From NCBI GenBank assembly GCA_905250115.1, contig CAJNOI010000137.1, positions 192,398-256,397 on the forward strand: a DNA stretch of 64,000 nucleotides, in the 5' to 3' direction. Shown here one piece after another: positions 23,877-36,817 of this stretch. The notes beneath the pieces are model-generated. The model did no database searches and was not told the DNA's origin. It worked only from the letters and a program-made list of their open reading frames with translations. The translations under genes were made by a program, and so were the position numbers. Source of the DNA: Adineta steineri (taxonomy: Eukaryota > Rotifera > Eurotatoria > Adinetida > Adinetidae). Each line of letters starts with the position of its first letter. Within the stretch, counting starts at the first letter, position 1.

Positions 23877-25908
23877 TTTAGATGTACTAAAGAATTTTTA
23901 TCCTTTTTGAAAAATGAAAAAATTTCTACTGATTTTTATAATAATTAACACTCTTAGAAAAAAAGAAGATAAACAATTGAAATAAATATATGGAATTATA
24001 GACAAGCCTCTTCCTTTCCGGTTTCGAATCCTACTGTGAAGTGTAGGAGATATAAACATGAATTAAATCAATTTTTTTGATTTAAATTGAAGCAATAAAT
24101 AATATGTTGTTTGTCCAAATAAATGAAATCAAATATTTCGAAAATCTACTTAAAATTAAAACCAAAAATGAATGAAAGATAGTTAGCAATTATACGTATA
24201 AGATAACATCTCATGCAAATCAAAAATGAGCCCATCTGGATTCCGGATACGAACATTGAACTAATTGAAAAGAATATATCGACATAGAGAGAAACAGTGA
24301 CTAAACTTAGTTTTGAATAGGATATAATTATCAATCATATAAAACAAAATTTTTTCTTTCTGAAATGAAAGAAAGATTAATTTGATGTTCATGTATTTCT
24401 TAATTCTTTTTTAAGAAAAAATCTTAAAATAGTTTAATGAATCTTCTTCATATATTTGTCTTACTAAACAATTTAATATGAATTAAAAAATATGCAAACA
24501 GAACAATCTTTTGAAAATTAACTGCATTCATTATAACTAAGGATATGTGCCATTCGTATTAATGTAATTAAGTAGTGTTGATTCTCCGAAATAAAGTCGA
24601 ATAACTTTTTTTTATCTTAAAAATATGTTCGATTTAAAAGAATTTTAACGGCAATGACAAAAATATCTTATTTAGAAGTTATTATAGCTGTTCAAATGAA
24701 TAATAATAACAGTTATCCATTCTTACTTAAATTAATTATATTTATTTAAAATATGAAACAGTAATTGTAAAAATTAGAAAAGACAATTATTTTCTTTTCC
24801 ATTTCCATAATGAATTTTACATATAGGATTGCGCACTATCATTAAGAGAAATAGAAGTGATCATAATCGAAATAAGAAAATTTAATAGATTTATTTCAAA
24901 CTAAATTTTGAAGTTTCTATATATCATCATTTACACATTTTTTGACAATAACAGGAAATATTACATGCATTATTAGATGTTTATTTTTCTATAAAAATTT
25001 CATTATTAACAAATTGTGCAATTTAATTTTAGCATATCTAGGTTTCTGAAAGAAGCTTTAATGATATGAATTTCTATTAAAAGAAAAAAATAATATTAAT
25101 ATATCATAAGAAGATTATTTTTGTAAGCTATCTAAATTTATTAACAGTCTGACTATCATTATATACTATGAGGACTAAATTTTCTAAGAGTTTCATTGAT
25201 AATTTAGATAATAATATATATATCGAATTGAATAAAAACTTAACCTGGTAAAGAAATTATCAACCAAAATTTCATCTGATTATAATATTTATCTTTGAAA
25301 TTGTTATTAAAAACTATCTATATTAATTTCATACTAGCTAAATAATGAGTCTGCAAGTAGTCGATTCATTTAGATCAATATATTAGAGATTACGATAAAT
25401 TTCAGTACTCTTTCAGATTAAGGACCATTCATACAATATTACGATAGTCTACATATGAATTTGAATACATTCTTGGGTTATTTAAAAAAAAAACTCTTTC
25501 ATTTTCATATATTCTATGCCTACATTTTCATCGAACTTCAATGCGCAAGATATATTTTAACAGTTCAACGATTTTCTTGTAAAAGGACATTCAATTTACA
25601 ATTTAATTAACAAAAGAAAAAGTCATGTTTTTTTCTTATAATAATAGCATACGCGTAACTAAGTAAATGGTTTATACACAATTGTTTTTAAAAAAAACTT
25701 GTTTACTACATTTATATATTGAAAAAATCGCACTAAAACTAGGCAAAAAAAATGATTAATTATTTATATATTTTATTGAAGTGGCTTTATAATTAAAGAA
25801 AAAAAAAATAGTTTTGTATTTTTCTCTCTCTCGCCTCTTCATTGTTTTTCAACAGGACAACTCATATATAAATATCGGAGAAAAGTTATTGTTCAAAAAC
25901 ATAAAAAT
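23877..25908. other. intergenic
   Basis: About 2 kb, AT-rich, without a supported gene. GGTTTCGAATCC at 24018-24029 matches a B box, but the flanks do not fold into a tRNA. The right end carries the TATA box of the next gene. Confidence 0.5.
25865..25872 (+). promoter_or_regulatory. TATA box
   Basis: TATATAAA, 37 bases before the third base of the region's first ATG region (ATG at 25909), placed where a short 5' UTR would result. It supports 25909 as the start. Confidence 0.45.
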
Positions 25909-26420
25909 ATGATTAAAATTTTTATCTTCGCTACTCTTGTAAGTTATTTTGTTTTTCTTTTAAATAATATGGAAATACAATTTCTTCATAGATCTATGTG
26001 GCCGTTGCTTCGGGTCGTGATATGCGTTCGATGCGAAAATTCCCGTCGAATCCAATGATGCGCCGTGGTCCAACAGTCGCTGTTGAAGATTGGTCATCAA
26101 CATTATGTGATAATGGAACTTTAGCTGCAGCATTTCTGAGTGAAACTCAAAAAATGATAACTTCTCTTGAAGCAAATCCAGCATATAATAACGTTCTTCA
26201 GGATCATGCTCAAACAATCGCATGTCTTAAAAGTGCTACTAATGCAAATATTCTTTCAACAAATTGTAGTGAATATTTTCAACTTTTTCAAAATGCTCAA
26301 AATCTTGATCAAATAGCTCAACAACAACAACTCGCATATGAAAACAATATCGATAATCTTTTCAGAAAAGTTCTTAATGCAGTTGCTGGCGTTCGTGTTT
26401 CTGCTAATGTTAATTTTTAA
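25909..26420 (+). CDS. small secreted protein, unknown family
   Basis: Two exons, 25909-25938 and 25992-26420, make 152 residues. The intron splits the signal peptide: MIKIFIFATL is on exon 1 and IYVAVASG on exon 2; exon 2 alone lacks a good leader, so the join matters. The mature part starts basic (RDMRSMRKFPSNPMMRRGP), then is a mostly helical, Gln/Asn/Ala-rich stretch with three Cys (LCDNG, IACLK, NCSEY). An odd Cys count leaves one unpaired or a dimer. I do not recognise the family. A TATA box lies just upstream, suggesting a strongly or specifically expressed secreted product, which is inference. Confidence 0.7.
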
Positions 26421-26854
26421 ACAAAAATATTGTATCTTTATTCAAAACTAAACATTTATTTTTATTTTAAACATCAATAAGCATAATTTCATTTACAAAT
26501 TAATTCTATTGAAATAAAACATAAATACTATTTTAAGTACTTAATGTCGTTCTTTTTTGAGTTTACTCTATCTTTTTTTAATATTTTAATTCGAAAACTT
26601 GAATAAATAATAAAATATTTCATCGTTCTCTTTAACTTAAACTATGTACAAAGTCAATATACTTATTATTTTAATTTGGTGACGACGACATCTTCTTTCG
26701 TAAGTTAAATGATAAGAAATAGAGGTATATTTCTTTTACGAAATATCTTAATGAAGTAAACAGAACAGGTTAAGAACGACTGTATTAATCATTTCAACGA
26801 TTACATCTTGCACTTTACCTGCATATCATCAAAACAAGCAAATAGCGTATCAAA
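26421..26854. other. intergenic
   Basis: AATAAA near 26513 could end the upstream transcript. The right end is the 5' flank of the ALDH gene; no other feature seen. Confidence 0.5.
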
Positions 26855-29800
26855 ATGACTTCTATTCAACGAGTAAACAATTTTATCGATGGTAAATTCG
26901 TACCAACAGAAAGTTATTTGGACAGTTTTAATCCAAGTACTGAAGACGTTATTGCTCATATAGCGGATAGTTCACCAGAAGATGCTAATCAAGCTATTGA
27001 AGCAGCTCGAAAAGCGTTTCCTGCGTATGAAAGAAATTTTTTTTTAAAATAAATTCTTTCTTTTCTCTTTATCCAGATGGAGTCGACAAACAGCTACAAA
27101 ACGAGCATATTATCTTAATAAAATCGCTGATTTGATACAAGAGCGTTTAGAAGATTTCGCACGTGCTGAATCATTAGATCAAGGTAAACCTTTATCATTA
27201 GCACGTACGTTGGAAATCCCACGTGCAGTTGAAAACTTTCGATTCTTTGCACAAGCTATAACACAAAGTCGTGAAAGGTAAAATATCATTTTCTTTTATC
27301 GAAATAAAAAAAATCCAAGAATAATCTAATTTAGTTTTACTCAACATGGAACAGTGCCTAATGCTATAACCTACACAACACGAAGTCCAGTAGGTGTTGC
27401 TGTATTGATTAGTCCATGGAATTTGCCTCTATATTTATTAACATGGAAAATAGCACCATGCATTGCATTCGGTTGTACTTGTGTTTGTAAACCAAGTGAA
27501 TTTACATCAGTTACAGCTGGTATGCTTGCTCAAGTAATGCAAGATATAGGTATGTATTTATGTTGAATATCGCGGTCGACGAGATGCTCTTAATTGATTT
27601 ATTAAACGTTTTTCCATATCAGATGTCGTACGATTTTTATCTTCGAATGTTTCTAATTCAACAATATTTGTAAAGGATGTATTTGTATCAGTAATCATAA
27701 CTGTTGGTAAATCTCGTGTATAATTATCGGAATCGGTACTTGCATTATTTAATAATGGATATCGTCGTTTTTTCGATATTAAATTATGTAGAAATGATCG
27801 GTTTTGATTTGTATTTGTTAACAATTGCGAAGAATTTAAATTCATATTTGAATACGAACGAATTTTTATACTAAATTTTTGTGAAGATTTTCCTATTGGA
27901 AAATTTTCATCGCGATTATCAGTTGAAATACTATGTCGTACATATTTCTTTTCTTGTTTCTAGAAGAAAAAAAGAAAATTATTTTTTTTCTTTCTAATTG
28001 ATCTAAATTTTACTATTGAAGTATTATCACAAATATTTAATAAATATTGATTTTGTTTATTTAATTTATTATCACTGAGATTTTTTGGATGTTGTTGTAT
28101 GTCGTCTTTCTTAGGATTGGAGATTAACGGTGGTTTTGTCATTGCTTTTATAATCGAATGTGTTCCATTGAAATTTAATGATAATTTATTGTCTTCATAA
28201 AATTTTTGTCGCATTGATGTTTGAGTTTTTATAGCAGAAAAAAATTGTTCTTGTTTAATTGGTGAAAATAATTTTTCAATTGGAGAAGATGGTTTTGATG
28301 ATGAATGATATCGAAAACTTTGTTTTAACTCATTTAATTGTTTCGTTGTTAAATTTACTTGACTATCATAGGCATGATGATGAGATTCAAGTAATTTTTG
28401 TATTTGTTTTTTTCTTTGATATCTTGTATAAAATATTAAAATAATTATTAAACAACACCAGATAATAATAATTGATAATAATATAATTATGAATCGAATA
28501 AATATATTTTTAAATGATTCTCCTAATAAATATTGATGAATAAAATTGTTCGTCATATGAACATGTGTTATTAATAGCTTCAGAAAATATATTTATCATG
28601 AAACCAATCTTTTCTTCTTATTAATTCCACATGAATAAAAATAGAAGTAATACTTTTGTTAATAGCATGCATGGAATCATATAGCAAATTCAAGTTATGT
28701 TGAGATGTACTTTTTAGTAATAAGAAAACGAACCAAAAGTGTATGTTAACATACATAATATTCTTCTTTTTTTTGATAAAAATAATGACTTAAATTAATT
28801 AAACTTGTCGCATATACTCGCCTAGCACTTTAAAAAAAAGCTTTTAGCATAATCCCATCAGGATTAATATGTGAAACACGATATCGAGTTGCTAGTAAAA
28901 ACCTCGAGAAGAAAGAGGATTTTACTACAACCTGATAGGTAACTTTCCGTTTCCTCTCATGTCTAGAATAAACTATTATTTTCAATATAAAAAGCATGTC
29001 GATACTCAAGAGTACTGGCTAGATAATAGAAGTACATACTAATTATTTTGATATTAGCATTTTTCTAAAAAAATGTCACTGTAAACTATTATATACATAG
29101 TACTTATTTTTATCTTTTTTTCTGTATAGAACTTCCACCTGGTGTTGTGAATTTCGTATTCGGTCTTGGTCCACGTGTTGGTCAAACATTAATTACTCAT
29201 CCAAATGTCAACGTTATTTCATTTACTGGTAGTACCATGACAGGTTATCATATTAAAAAAGCAACAGCTGGTTTATCTGTTAAATTATCTCTTGAAGTAA
29301 TATGAAAAAAGTTTCTTCTACTTTATATTTATAAAAATAATAACTGTAATTTTAGATGGGAGGAAAAAATGCAGCTATTATTTTTGATGATGTTGTTCTT
29401 TCAAAATTGCTTCCAGTTTTAATAAGGTATTTATATTGAATATATAGATATATTTGTTATTGATTAAAAATATTTTTAGATCATGTTTTTCAAATTCTGG
29501 GCAAATTTGCTTATGTACAAGTCGATTATATGTTCAACGAGGAATATACGATGAATTTCTTGCAAAATTTATTCCTGAAGTCAAGTATGTATAAAACGAA
29601 TATTTTTGTCTCTATTTAAAATTTTGTTTTTTCATTAGAAAATTAAAAGTCGGTGATCCATTTAATGATACGACGAATATGGGTCCCGTTGTTAGTAAAG
29701 AACATAAAAATAAAATAGAAAAATATTTTGAAATAGCCAAACAAGATGGAAATGAAATTATAACTGCAGGTGAAATGGATACGAATATAAAAGCAACAAA

Positions 29801-30284
29801 TAAAGGTTATTATGTAATGCCAACAGTAATTTTAAATGTTGATGATAAATCAAAATTAATGACGGAAGAAATTTTTGGACCTGTTGTTTGTATTGTTCCA
29901 TTTGATACTGAAGATGAAGTAAAAATTTGAAATTATGTCGATAATTAATCTATATCAAAAATTAATTTTTATAGGCTATCGAACGTGCTAATAGTACTCA
30001 ATATGGTCTTTGTGGTTGTATATGGACAGAAAATCTTGGTCGAGCTCATCGTGTTGCTGCACAAATGGAAGTAAGATTAGAGAAATATATTTTTTGTTTT
30101 TTTTTGAAAAGTTTAAATTTCCTGTTTTTTTTAGTGTGGAACAGTTTGGACTAATTGTTGGGCATTACGTGATCTTCGAATGCCATTTGGTGGTGTTAAA
30201 GATAGTGGTATAGGTCGCGAAGGTTATCCATACTCAGAAGAAGTCTTTACTGAATATAAAGCTGTTTGCATGAATCTTGCCTAA
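26855..30284 (+). CDS. ALDH8A1: aldehyde dehydrogenase, ALDH8A1 (2-aminomuconate semialdehyde dehydrogenase) type
   Basis: Nine exons: 26855-27024, 27077-27277, 27335-27549, 29130-29296, 29356-29426, 29480-29584, 29639-29918, 29975-30070, 30135-30284; phases agree, 484 residues against 487 in human ALDH8A1. It oxidises 2-aminomuconate semialdehyde in the kynurenine branch of tryptophan breakdown, using NAD in the cytosol. Motifs: NFIDGKFVP at the start, [16 protein letters not shown], cofactor FTGST, general-base Glu251 in LEMGGKN, nucleophile Cys285 in [18 protein letters not shown], and the C-terminal NCW and [28 protein letters not shown] near the end is characteristic of ALDH8A1. Intron 3 (27550-29129) is 1.58 kb, far longer than the others, and holds a complete antisense gene. 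Confidence 0.93.
27558..28556 (-). CDS. single-pass membrane protein nested antisense in an ALDH intron
   Basis: Two minus-strand exons, 28556-28014 and 27959-27558, join in phase (DNTSI|KQEKK) to 314 residues. Residues about 20-45 form one hydrophobic helix ([20 protein letters not shown]) followed by basic YTRYQRKKQ, predicting a short outside N-terminus and a long cytosolic tail. The tail is Ser/Lys/Asn-rich with [16 protein letters not shown], suggesting phosphorylation sites but no known domain. The stop codon lies 8 bases from the donor of the host intron, and the whole gene fits inside that intron. Not recognised; an open frame of this length in AT-rich DNA with a valid splice is unlikely by chance. 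Confidence 0.7.
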
Positions 30285-30489
30285 TTTAATTAAAATCAAA
30301 ATCAACTTTTTATTTTTTTAAACAATAAAAACTAAGTTTACATTTATCATTTCAATAAGACTATGAGTGTGAACGGAGTGATAGTCATTCTCTTTATTTG
30401 TATCTGTCTTTTGAAGACCTGTCGGTTGTTCACCCTCCCATTTGTTGTATTAAATGATATTATCTACAAGTATATTATTGAAATAATCA

Positions 30490-32081
30490 CTAAATCAAAT
30501 CACTTATAGTCATTCGAATCGGTTTATCAGTTGTTCCCACAATAACTTGTGCATTAGAATTGAGATCATTAATTAATACTCGACATCTATTACATGGATT
30601 TATAATTTCAAAACGATTTCTATCTTCATCAAATCCACGTAATACTACTATTGTTGCTAAATCTTGATAACCATCATTCATCATTGCTGATATAGCACTA
30701 ACTTCTCCACATATACTTGCATGTGCTTGAGATGATTCAAAATGAGTACCTGAATAGATACGACCAGATGTTGTACGTAAAGCAGCAGTTATAACATGTA
30801 CACGAGATTGATATAAACGATGAGATATACGTTTTGCTTCATCAATTAATTCCAAATCATCATTATTATTAGTTAGATTATTATTTATAATATCTTGATT
30901 AATTGATCGATTTAATGCTCGATCTAAATCCATGATAATATCTCGTACATTTTCTAAGCCAACAGACATTCGAATTAATTTCTCAGACATTTGTCCGCTA
31001 ACATCAATTGCATATAATGTTGATCGATGTGTCATTATAGCTGGTGATTCAATAAGTGTTTCACATCCACCTAAACTAACTGCGACTGTACATAATTTTA
31101 ATGCAAGAAGAAATTGTTCAACATCAGCCTTTTCAATTAATATATAACTACACATGCCTGATGCTCCACCTTGTTTTTTATAAATTTCATGTTGTGGATG
31201 TGATGGTAAAGCTGGATAGAACACATGTTCAACAGCTGGATGACGTTCAAGAAATTGTGCTATTTGATATGCATTTTTCATATGTTGTCTCATACGTATT
31301 GGAAGTGTATTTAAACCACGTCGTACTAAATAACAATCGAATGGTGATAAATTCATATGAAATAACGATTGATTTGAAACTAATTTTTCATGTAAATCTT
31401 TTCGATTCATTGATAAACTTCCACCAATAACATCTGAATGACCATTTATATATTTTGTTAATGATGAAAGACAAATATCAGCACCAAGTGAAAGTGGTGA
31501 TTGATTAAGAGGTGAAGCAAAAGTATTATCAACAATAACGATTATAGATGAATCATGTGAATGAACAATTGATGAAATTGTATTAATATCAACTAAACGC
31601 ATAGAAGGATTTGACGGTGATTCAAGCCATACAAGACGAGTATTTGGAAGAAAATGTTGAGTTATAATTGATGGTGTTTCTGATAGATTAATAAATGATG
31701 AATGTATTGACCATCGACTCAAACAATCTCTAAAGAAATAAAATATGATGAAGAAAAAAAAGGTATTTTGATGAAATATTCATACTGAAAAATATTTGTT
31801 GTTCCTGAATAAGCATCATCAACAATAATAGCATGATCATCTTTTTTTAAAAAAGTTAAACAAACTGAAATTGCAGCTGCTAAACCAGATGAATATGTTA
31901 AAGTTGGTTGTGATGCTTTATCTAAACAAGTTAGAGTTTGTTCAAGTGCTTGTCGAGTTGGATTATTTGATGGTTTTTCACCATTTGATAAATATATTGG
32001 TGGAACAACACCATTAAGCCATAATTTAACTTCATCATCGGATATACCATCATGATCATGATGAATACATAAGGTATCCAT
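30490..32081 (-). CDS. fusion of Cys/Met-metabolism PLP enzyme and cytidine-deaminase-like domain
   Basis: Exons 32081-31786 and 31729-30490 splice in phase to 511 residues. Residues 1-375 follow cystathionine gamma-lyase/synthase: VVPPIYLS, NPTRQALE, YSSGLAA, DDAYSGT, LVWLESPSNP, VDNTFASP, PLP lysine 191 in SSLTKYINGHSD, CYLVRRGLNTL, SLGGCETLIESPAIMTH and SVGLENV. The loop before NPTR is about 14 residues short and lacks the Y-x-R that binds PLP phosphate of the partner subunit. Residues about 390-511 match cytidine deaminase: a helix EAKRISHRLY, GRIYSGTHFES, zinc/catalytic ICGE (Cys439, Glu441) and PCNRC (Cys478, Cys481). The first ATG gives MDTLCIHH; an upstream frame to 32156 is hydrophobic but less likely. 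Convergent with the ALDH gene. Confidence 0.85.
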
Positions 32082-32572
32082 TTTATACAGCGTCGAAAGA
32101 ACGAAATCAAACAAATGAGTTATATAATGTATTACAGACACGATAAAAGATAACACATAATTATTTCTTATCTTTGCTTTTTGTTCGTTTAATTCAGAAA
32201 TACAATTCTATGTAAATATATTGTTCAATTTAATCAAAATTTTAAATTAAACTTATTTGAGCATATTTTTAATCCATGTGTTTAAAGCCTCAATAATTGG
32301 CATCGATAATATATTTAGAGATTGACAAGTAGAGACATCTATCGCATGAGTATGTAAAATTTAGAATTGAAAATAACATTGAAATAGTATCTAATTATAC
32401 TTAATAATATATCTTTTCATGAATTATTTACTTTTAAATTAGATTGGATAAATTATAATGTATGACTCATCACATCAGTTGAACTCCTATTTCATTCTCA
32501 TTGTCCCGCGAGAACTATAGATCTCATTTATGTCATCATATTATCCTTATATATCTATGAATATAATTCTAG

Positions 32573-35500
32573 ATGGCAACTAACGGTGGAATTGACGATA
32601 ATGAATGGCAGAAATTGCCATGTGATCAGAAAGTTCAACATAAAGTATGTTAAAGAAAAAAGAAATAAACTAAAACTATCAAATTTTTTTCTTTTAAGGC
32701 ATGGAAAGCTCGTATGACTGGTTATGAAGAATGTGTCACATTATTTCGTACACAAAACTCCGATCAAAGTCCAGAATTTATGAAATATGTTAGTTTAATG
32801 AAAAAATTTGTTATTGATTCAAATGAAAATGCTCGTGAAAAAGCATTAGATGCTGTATTTGCTTTTGTTGAAGAAGCAAATATAGCTGCAAAGTACGAAT
32901 ATTCCATATTCAATTTAATTGAAATTTTTGTTTTTTTCTTTTTTAAATAGAACAGTAAATGAAGTTTCATCAGGAATAATTACAAAATGTTTAAATGCAC
33001 GTTCGAAAATGAAAGAACGAGCATTTGATATTATATTAATGTATATTGAAATTGAAAAACAAGTAGAAATTACAGAAGAACTTGTTAAAGGTCTTGAAAA
33101 TAAACAACCTAAAATTGTTCAAGCTTGTCTTGAATTGCTTCGAAAAGGATTATCGTAAGTTAATAAATCGAAATATCAAATTCAAAGTAAAATTTACTAA
33201 ATATACAAATAGTTCATTTTACATTTATTATAACTTCTATTCTCATTGAGATTATTACTTAGTATAATGATACCTTATGAATTGTTTCTATCGACAATAT
33301 GTCACAATAATCTTTCATGATGCTATGATTGATCGTTTATCAGACATCAGATATGTATGACATAATCACAGGCAAATAATACAGAAAATATGTATGATTA
33401 ATGTTCTCTTACAATTATAAACGTAATTGACAGAAAAATAAAGTGAAACGATAAAACATTCTGACTTTTATTTGATTTTTCTAATAGTATAGTACATCAT
33501 TAAAAGCATTTCATAGTTATTTTCCTCTCTCTCTCTGTAATAAATATATTTAATTTTAAGTGAATTTGGTTCAAAAGTTCTTCCAATAAAACCATTTCTC
33601 AAACAAGTTATTCCATTACTCGATGATCGAGATAAAACTGTACGTGATGAATCAAAATTATTGATTGTTGAAATTTATAAATGGATTGGCAAACAAACAT
33701 TAATGCCAATGATACAAAATGTTAAACCAATCCAAGTACTTTTCTTCCGAAAAAATAAAATTATTCTTGTTTTCTATTAAAAATTTAGATGCAAGAGTTA
33801 CAAACTGAATTTGACAAATTAGATTTAAATGGTATTGATAAACCTCGACAAACACGTTTTCTTCGTTCACAACAAGAGCTTAAACAAAAAATGGAAGAAA
33901 CAAATATCCCTTCATCTGTTATTATCGAAGATCCAAATCTTGATAGTAAATTAGTTTAGTACATTTAAATTATTTATCTATTTTGAATTATTTTAGTGCA
34001 AGAAGATTTAGATCCATTCGAAATGTTAGAACCAGTCAATATTCTTGAAAGATTATCAAAAGAATTTTATGAGAAAATTGTACGTTTAATTCGAATGAAA
34101 AATCTTTCATTGAGTTTTTTTTTGTGTATTTATTAGGAATCCAAACAATGGAAAGATCGAAAAGAAGTTCTCGATGATCTATTAACATTACTTACTCAAA
34201 ATCCAAAACTAACATCAGATACTGATTATTCAGAACTTGTAAAAATATTAAAAAAGGTAAAATAAATAATAATAATTAATTTTTAAAATGAAACTTTGTT
34301 TTTTTCTTTTCAAAAAATAGATTATTGCAAAAGATAGTAATATACCTGTCGTTCTTGTTGCTGCGAAATGTTTGACAGCATTAGCAAAAGGTTTAAGAAA
34401 ATCATTTAAAAATTATGCTATAAGTGTAAGTATTTTTTATAAACTTGTATCAAATGAAATATTTATTAATTATTATTATTATTAATTAGGTAATTGAAGT
34501 TTGCCTAGATAGATGTCGAGAGAAGAAAACAAATGTTATTGAAGTATTACGAGAAACATGTGACGCTACATATCCTGGAGTAAGTGTTATTTATTTATAT
34601 AATTAATCATCTTAAAAGAACAACTGTTGCCTGATGTATTTCCCTATAGAATATTCTTAGAAGTCTTTTATTCATCTATATTCCCAATAAAATAAAAATG
34701 AGTATATTCACTGCACATTTCGAAGCTTTGTTTATATTCAAATATAGTATCAAAATTTGTCTATTACGATTTGTAACATTATCATATATACTGTGTAATA
34801 GAATTATATGAGAAAAAAATGATAATATTTTATTTTAGACTAACCTCGAACAATTTTCGGAAGTAGCTGTAACATTACTGACACATAAAACTCCAATTGT
34901 TCGTCAATGTACACAACAATTTCTTACAAAATGTTTTGCTATGGCTACACAAAATACATTACCAAAGAAAATATTAAAAATATATTTATCAGGATTAATT
35001 AAAGTATATCTATCTATTATTATTTTTTATTCAAACAAAAAAAAACTAAAATTATTTTATATATATTAGAATACAACAGAAGCAGATGCATCTGTACGTG
35101 ATAGTGCATTTGAAAGTCTTGGTATGTTATGGAAATGTCTTGGTGAAAAACATGTTTTTCCTAATTTAACTGATTTGGATGATCTTAAATTAATTAAAGT
35201 ATTTAGATTTAGAAATAATTAATTTAGAAATAATTTTTAATTCTTTAGATAAAAGAATATGCAGAAAAATCAGTTTTACTTAATCTTCGAGGTGAACCAC
35301 GTTCGAATGCACCTATAATTGTATCACCTACTCCAGCAGTAACAAAAAAACCTACAAGTATTGAAATTCCTATTATTAAATCAGTACCTCCAAAACCAGC
35401 ACCTGTAATAAAAAAGAAACCAGCAGTAGTAGTAATAGCAGCCGCACCACCAGCAGCAGCAGCGGTGCCAGCAGCTAAACCTTCTATACCAACAAATGAA

Positions 35501-36094
35501 TCAATTGAAGAAAAGAAAAAGGAATCACGACCACCAAAAGTAAAATATTCTATTTTTACAATAGTGAATTTATTTATTTTTTTGTTTCATTTATTATAAT
35601 AGAGTTCTGCACCAGTTCGTATTGCTCCTTCTCGAAGTAAACAAACACTTGTAAATACATCTTTATCCAATCCAAAAATTAATTCAGCAAAAATTCGACC
35701 AAATACTGCACCTATATCAAAATCAGCAACTATATCCTCTACTCAATCACGTAATCAACGCTTAGTACCAATTCTTTTACCTCCATCAACAAAAATTCGA
35801 CCTAAACCACCATTATCAATAAATCGACGTTCATCAATTGATTTAACAGCATCAAATTTACAACGTCAATCAACATCAACTGGTGGTTCAACATCATCAT
35901 TAAGTAGTACAAATACTCAATCATCAATACCGTGTACACGTTTACAAACACCAACATCTTCTACAACAATATCAATACTTCGATCAGTATCGAATGATAT
36001 TATTTCATCACCAACACCATCAAATTCAAATCCAAAAAGTCGTATACCTGTACGAACAATGCCAATGACTATCATTAAAAAATCTTCAGCATGA
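32573..36094 (+). CDS. XMAP215/ch-TOG family protein, short two-TOG form
   Basis: Thirteen exons (32573-32644, 32699-32892, 32951-33154, 33561-33735, 33789-33945, 33997-34079, 34137-34256, 34321-34425, 34490-34579, 34839-35003, 35070-35198, 35249-35539, 35603-36094) join in phase to 758 residues. Two TOG domains are visible. TOG1 starts EWQKLPCDQKVQHKAWKAR and includes IVQACLELLRKGLSEFGSK and AVRDE-like TVRDESKLLIVEIYKWIG, followed by TRFLRSQQELKQKMEE. TOG2 starts about LERLSKEFYEKIESKQWKDR and includes VAAKCLTALAKGLRKSF and DASVRDSAFESLGMLWKCLG. The rest is a basic Pro/Ser/Thr-rich tail (KKKPAVVV, SRIPVRT) likely to bind the microtubule lattice. Vertebrate ch-TOG has five TOGs and a C-terminal TACC-binding domain, absent here. 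It should promote tubulin addition at plus ends. Confidence 0.9.
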
Positions 36095-36817
36095 AAAATA
36101 AGTCAGATTATGTGATATGGAGATCTTTACATTTGACATCTATTTTCTTATTCAAATACGAAGATTGATTAATTAATTATTAAAGTTTTTTTTCTCTTTC
36201 TTTCTTTCTTTCTGTATATGTCTTCCATACTATTTATTACTCTTACTCCTATTCTCATTACCATTATTATTATTATTATTATTATTATACGCGATTTTTT
36301 TTCTTTTTCTGTACTTATTAGCATATAAGAGAAATTACGCAATTTATTCTTATCAGATATTGATTTTGATCAGTTCATTATATAAAAAAACGTATATTTC
36401 TTGAATATATAGCGATAAATCTATGAATAATTTAATAAGATTTCAAGATATGTATTTTTATTGAAATTTGTTTTGTTGCTCAAAGAAAAAGAAGAAGAAA
36501 ACAATAAAGTTAGGTTTGAATAAGGTTGATCACTCTTGTATACAATAGTAATGTGTATTGGAGAAGAGAACAAATTTATATTAATGTTTTGTTTATATAG
36601 TTGCATAGACAGTCGTATAAACTGTATGAATATGATTTTGTGAAAGATTAACATCGTAAAAATATTTATTAGTTCTGTTAAAGATCAATACACTCTCGAT
36701 TATATACGAAGGATTTGCTTAAAAAAACTGGTTATAAAGCAAGAAATTTAAAATTAAGTTTTTTAGTTCTTTTTATTTTTCGGCGCAAATTGTTTGCTCT
36801 CCGGCTTTGTTTGAAGA
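36095..36817. other. intergenic with ATT microsatellite
   Basis: 3' flank of the TOG gene; a CTTT run near 36195-36212 and an ATT/TTA microsatellite at about 36261-36289. No gene seen before the convergent Cys-rich repeat gene. Confidence 0.6.

Noticed and set aside
24004-24050. Possible tRNA gene (GGTTTCGAATCC)
   Set aside because: The T stem does not pair and no A box lies at the right distance on either strand.
30932-31430. Plus-strand frames of 71-109 residues
   Set aside because: Antisense shadows of the lyase/deaminase gene.
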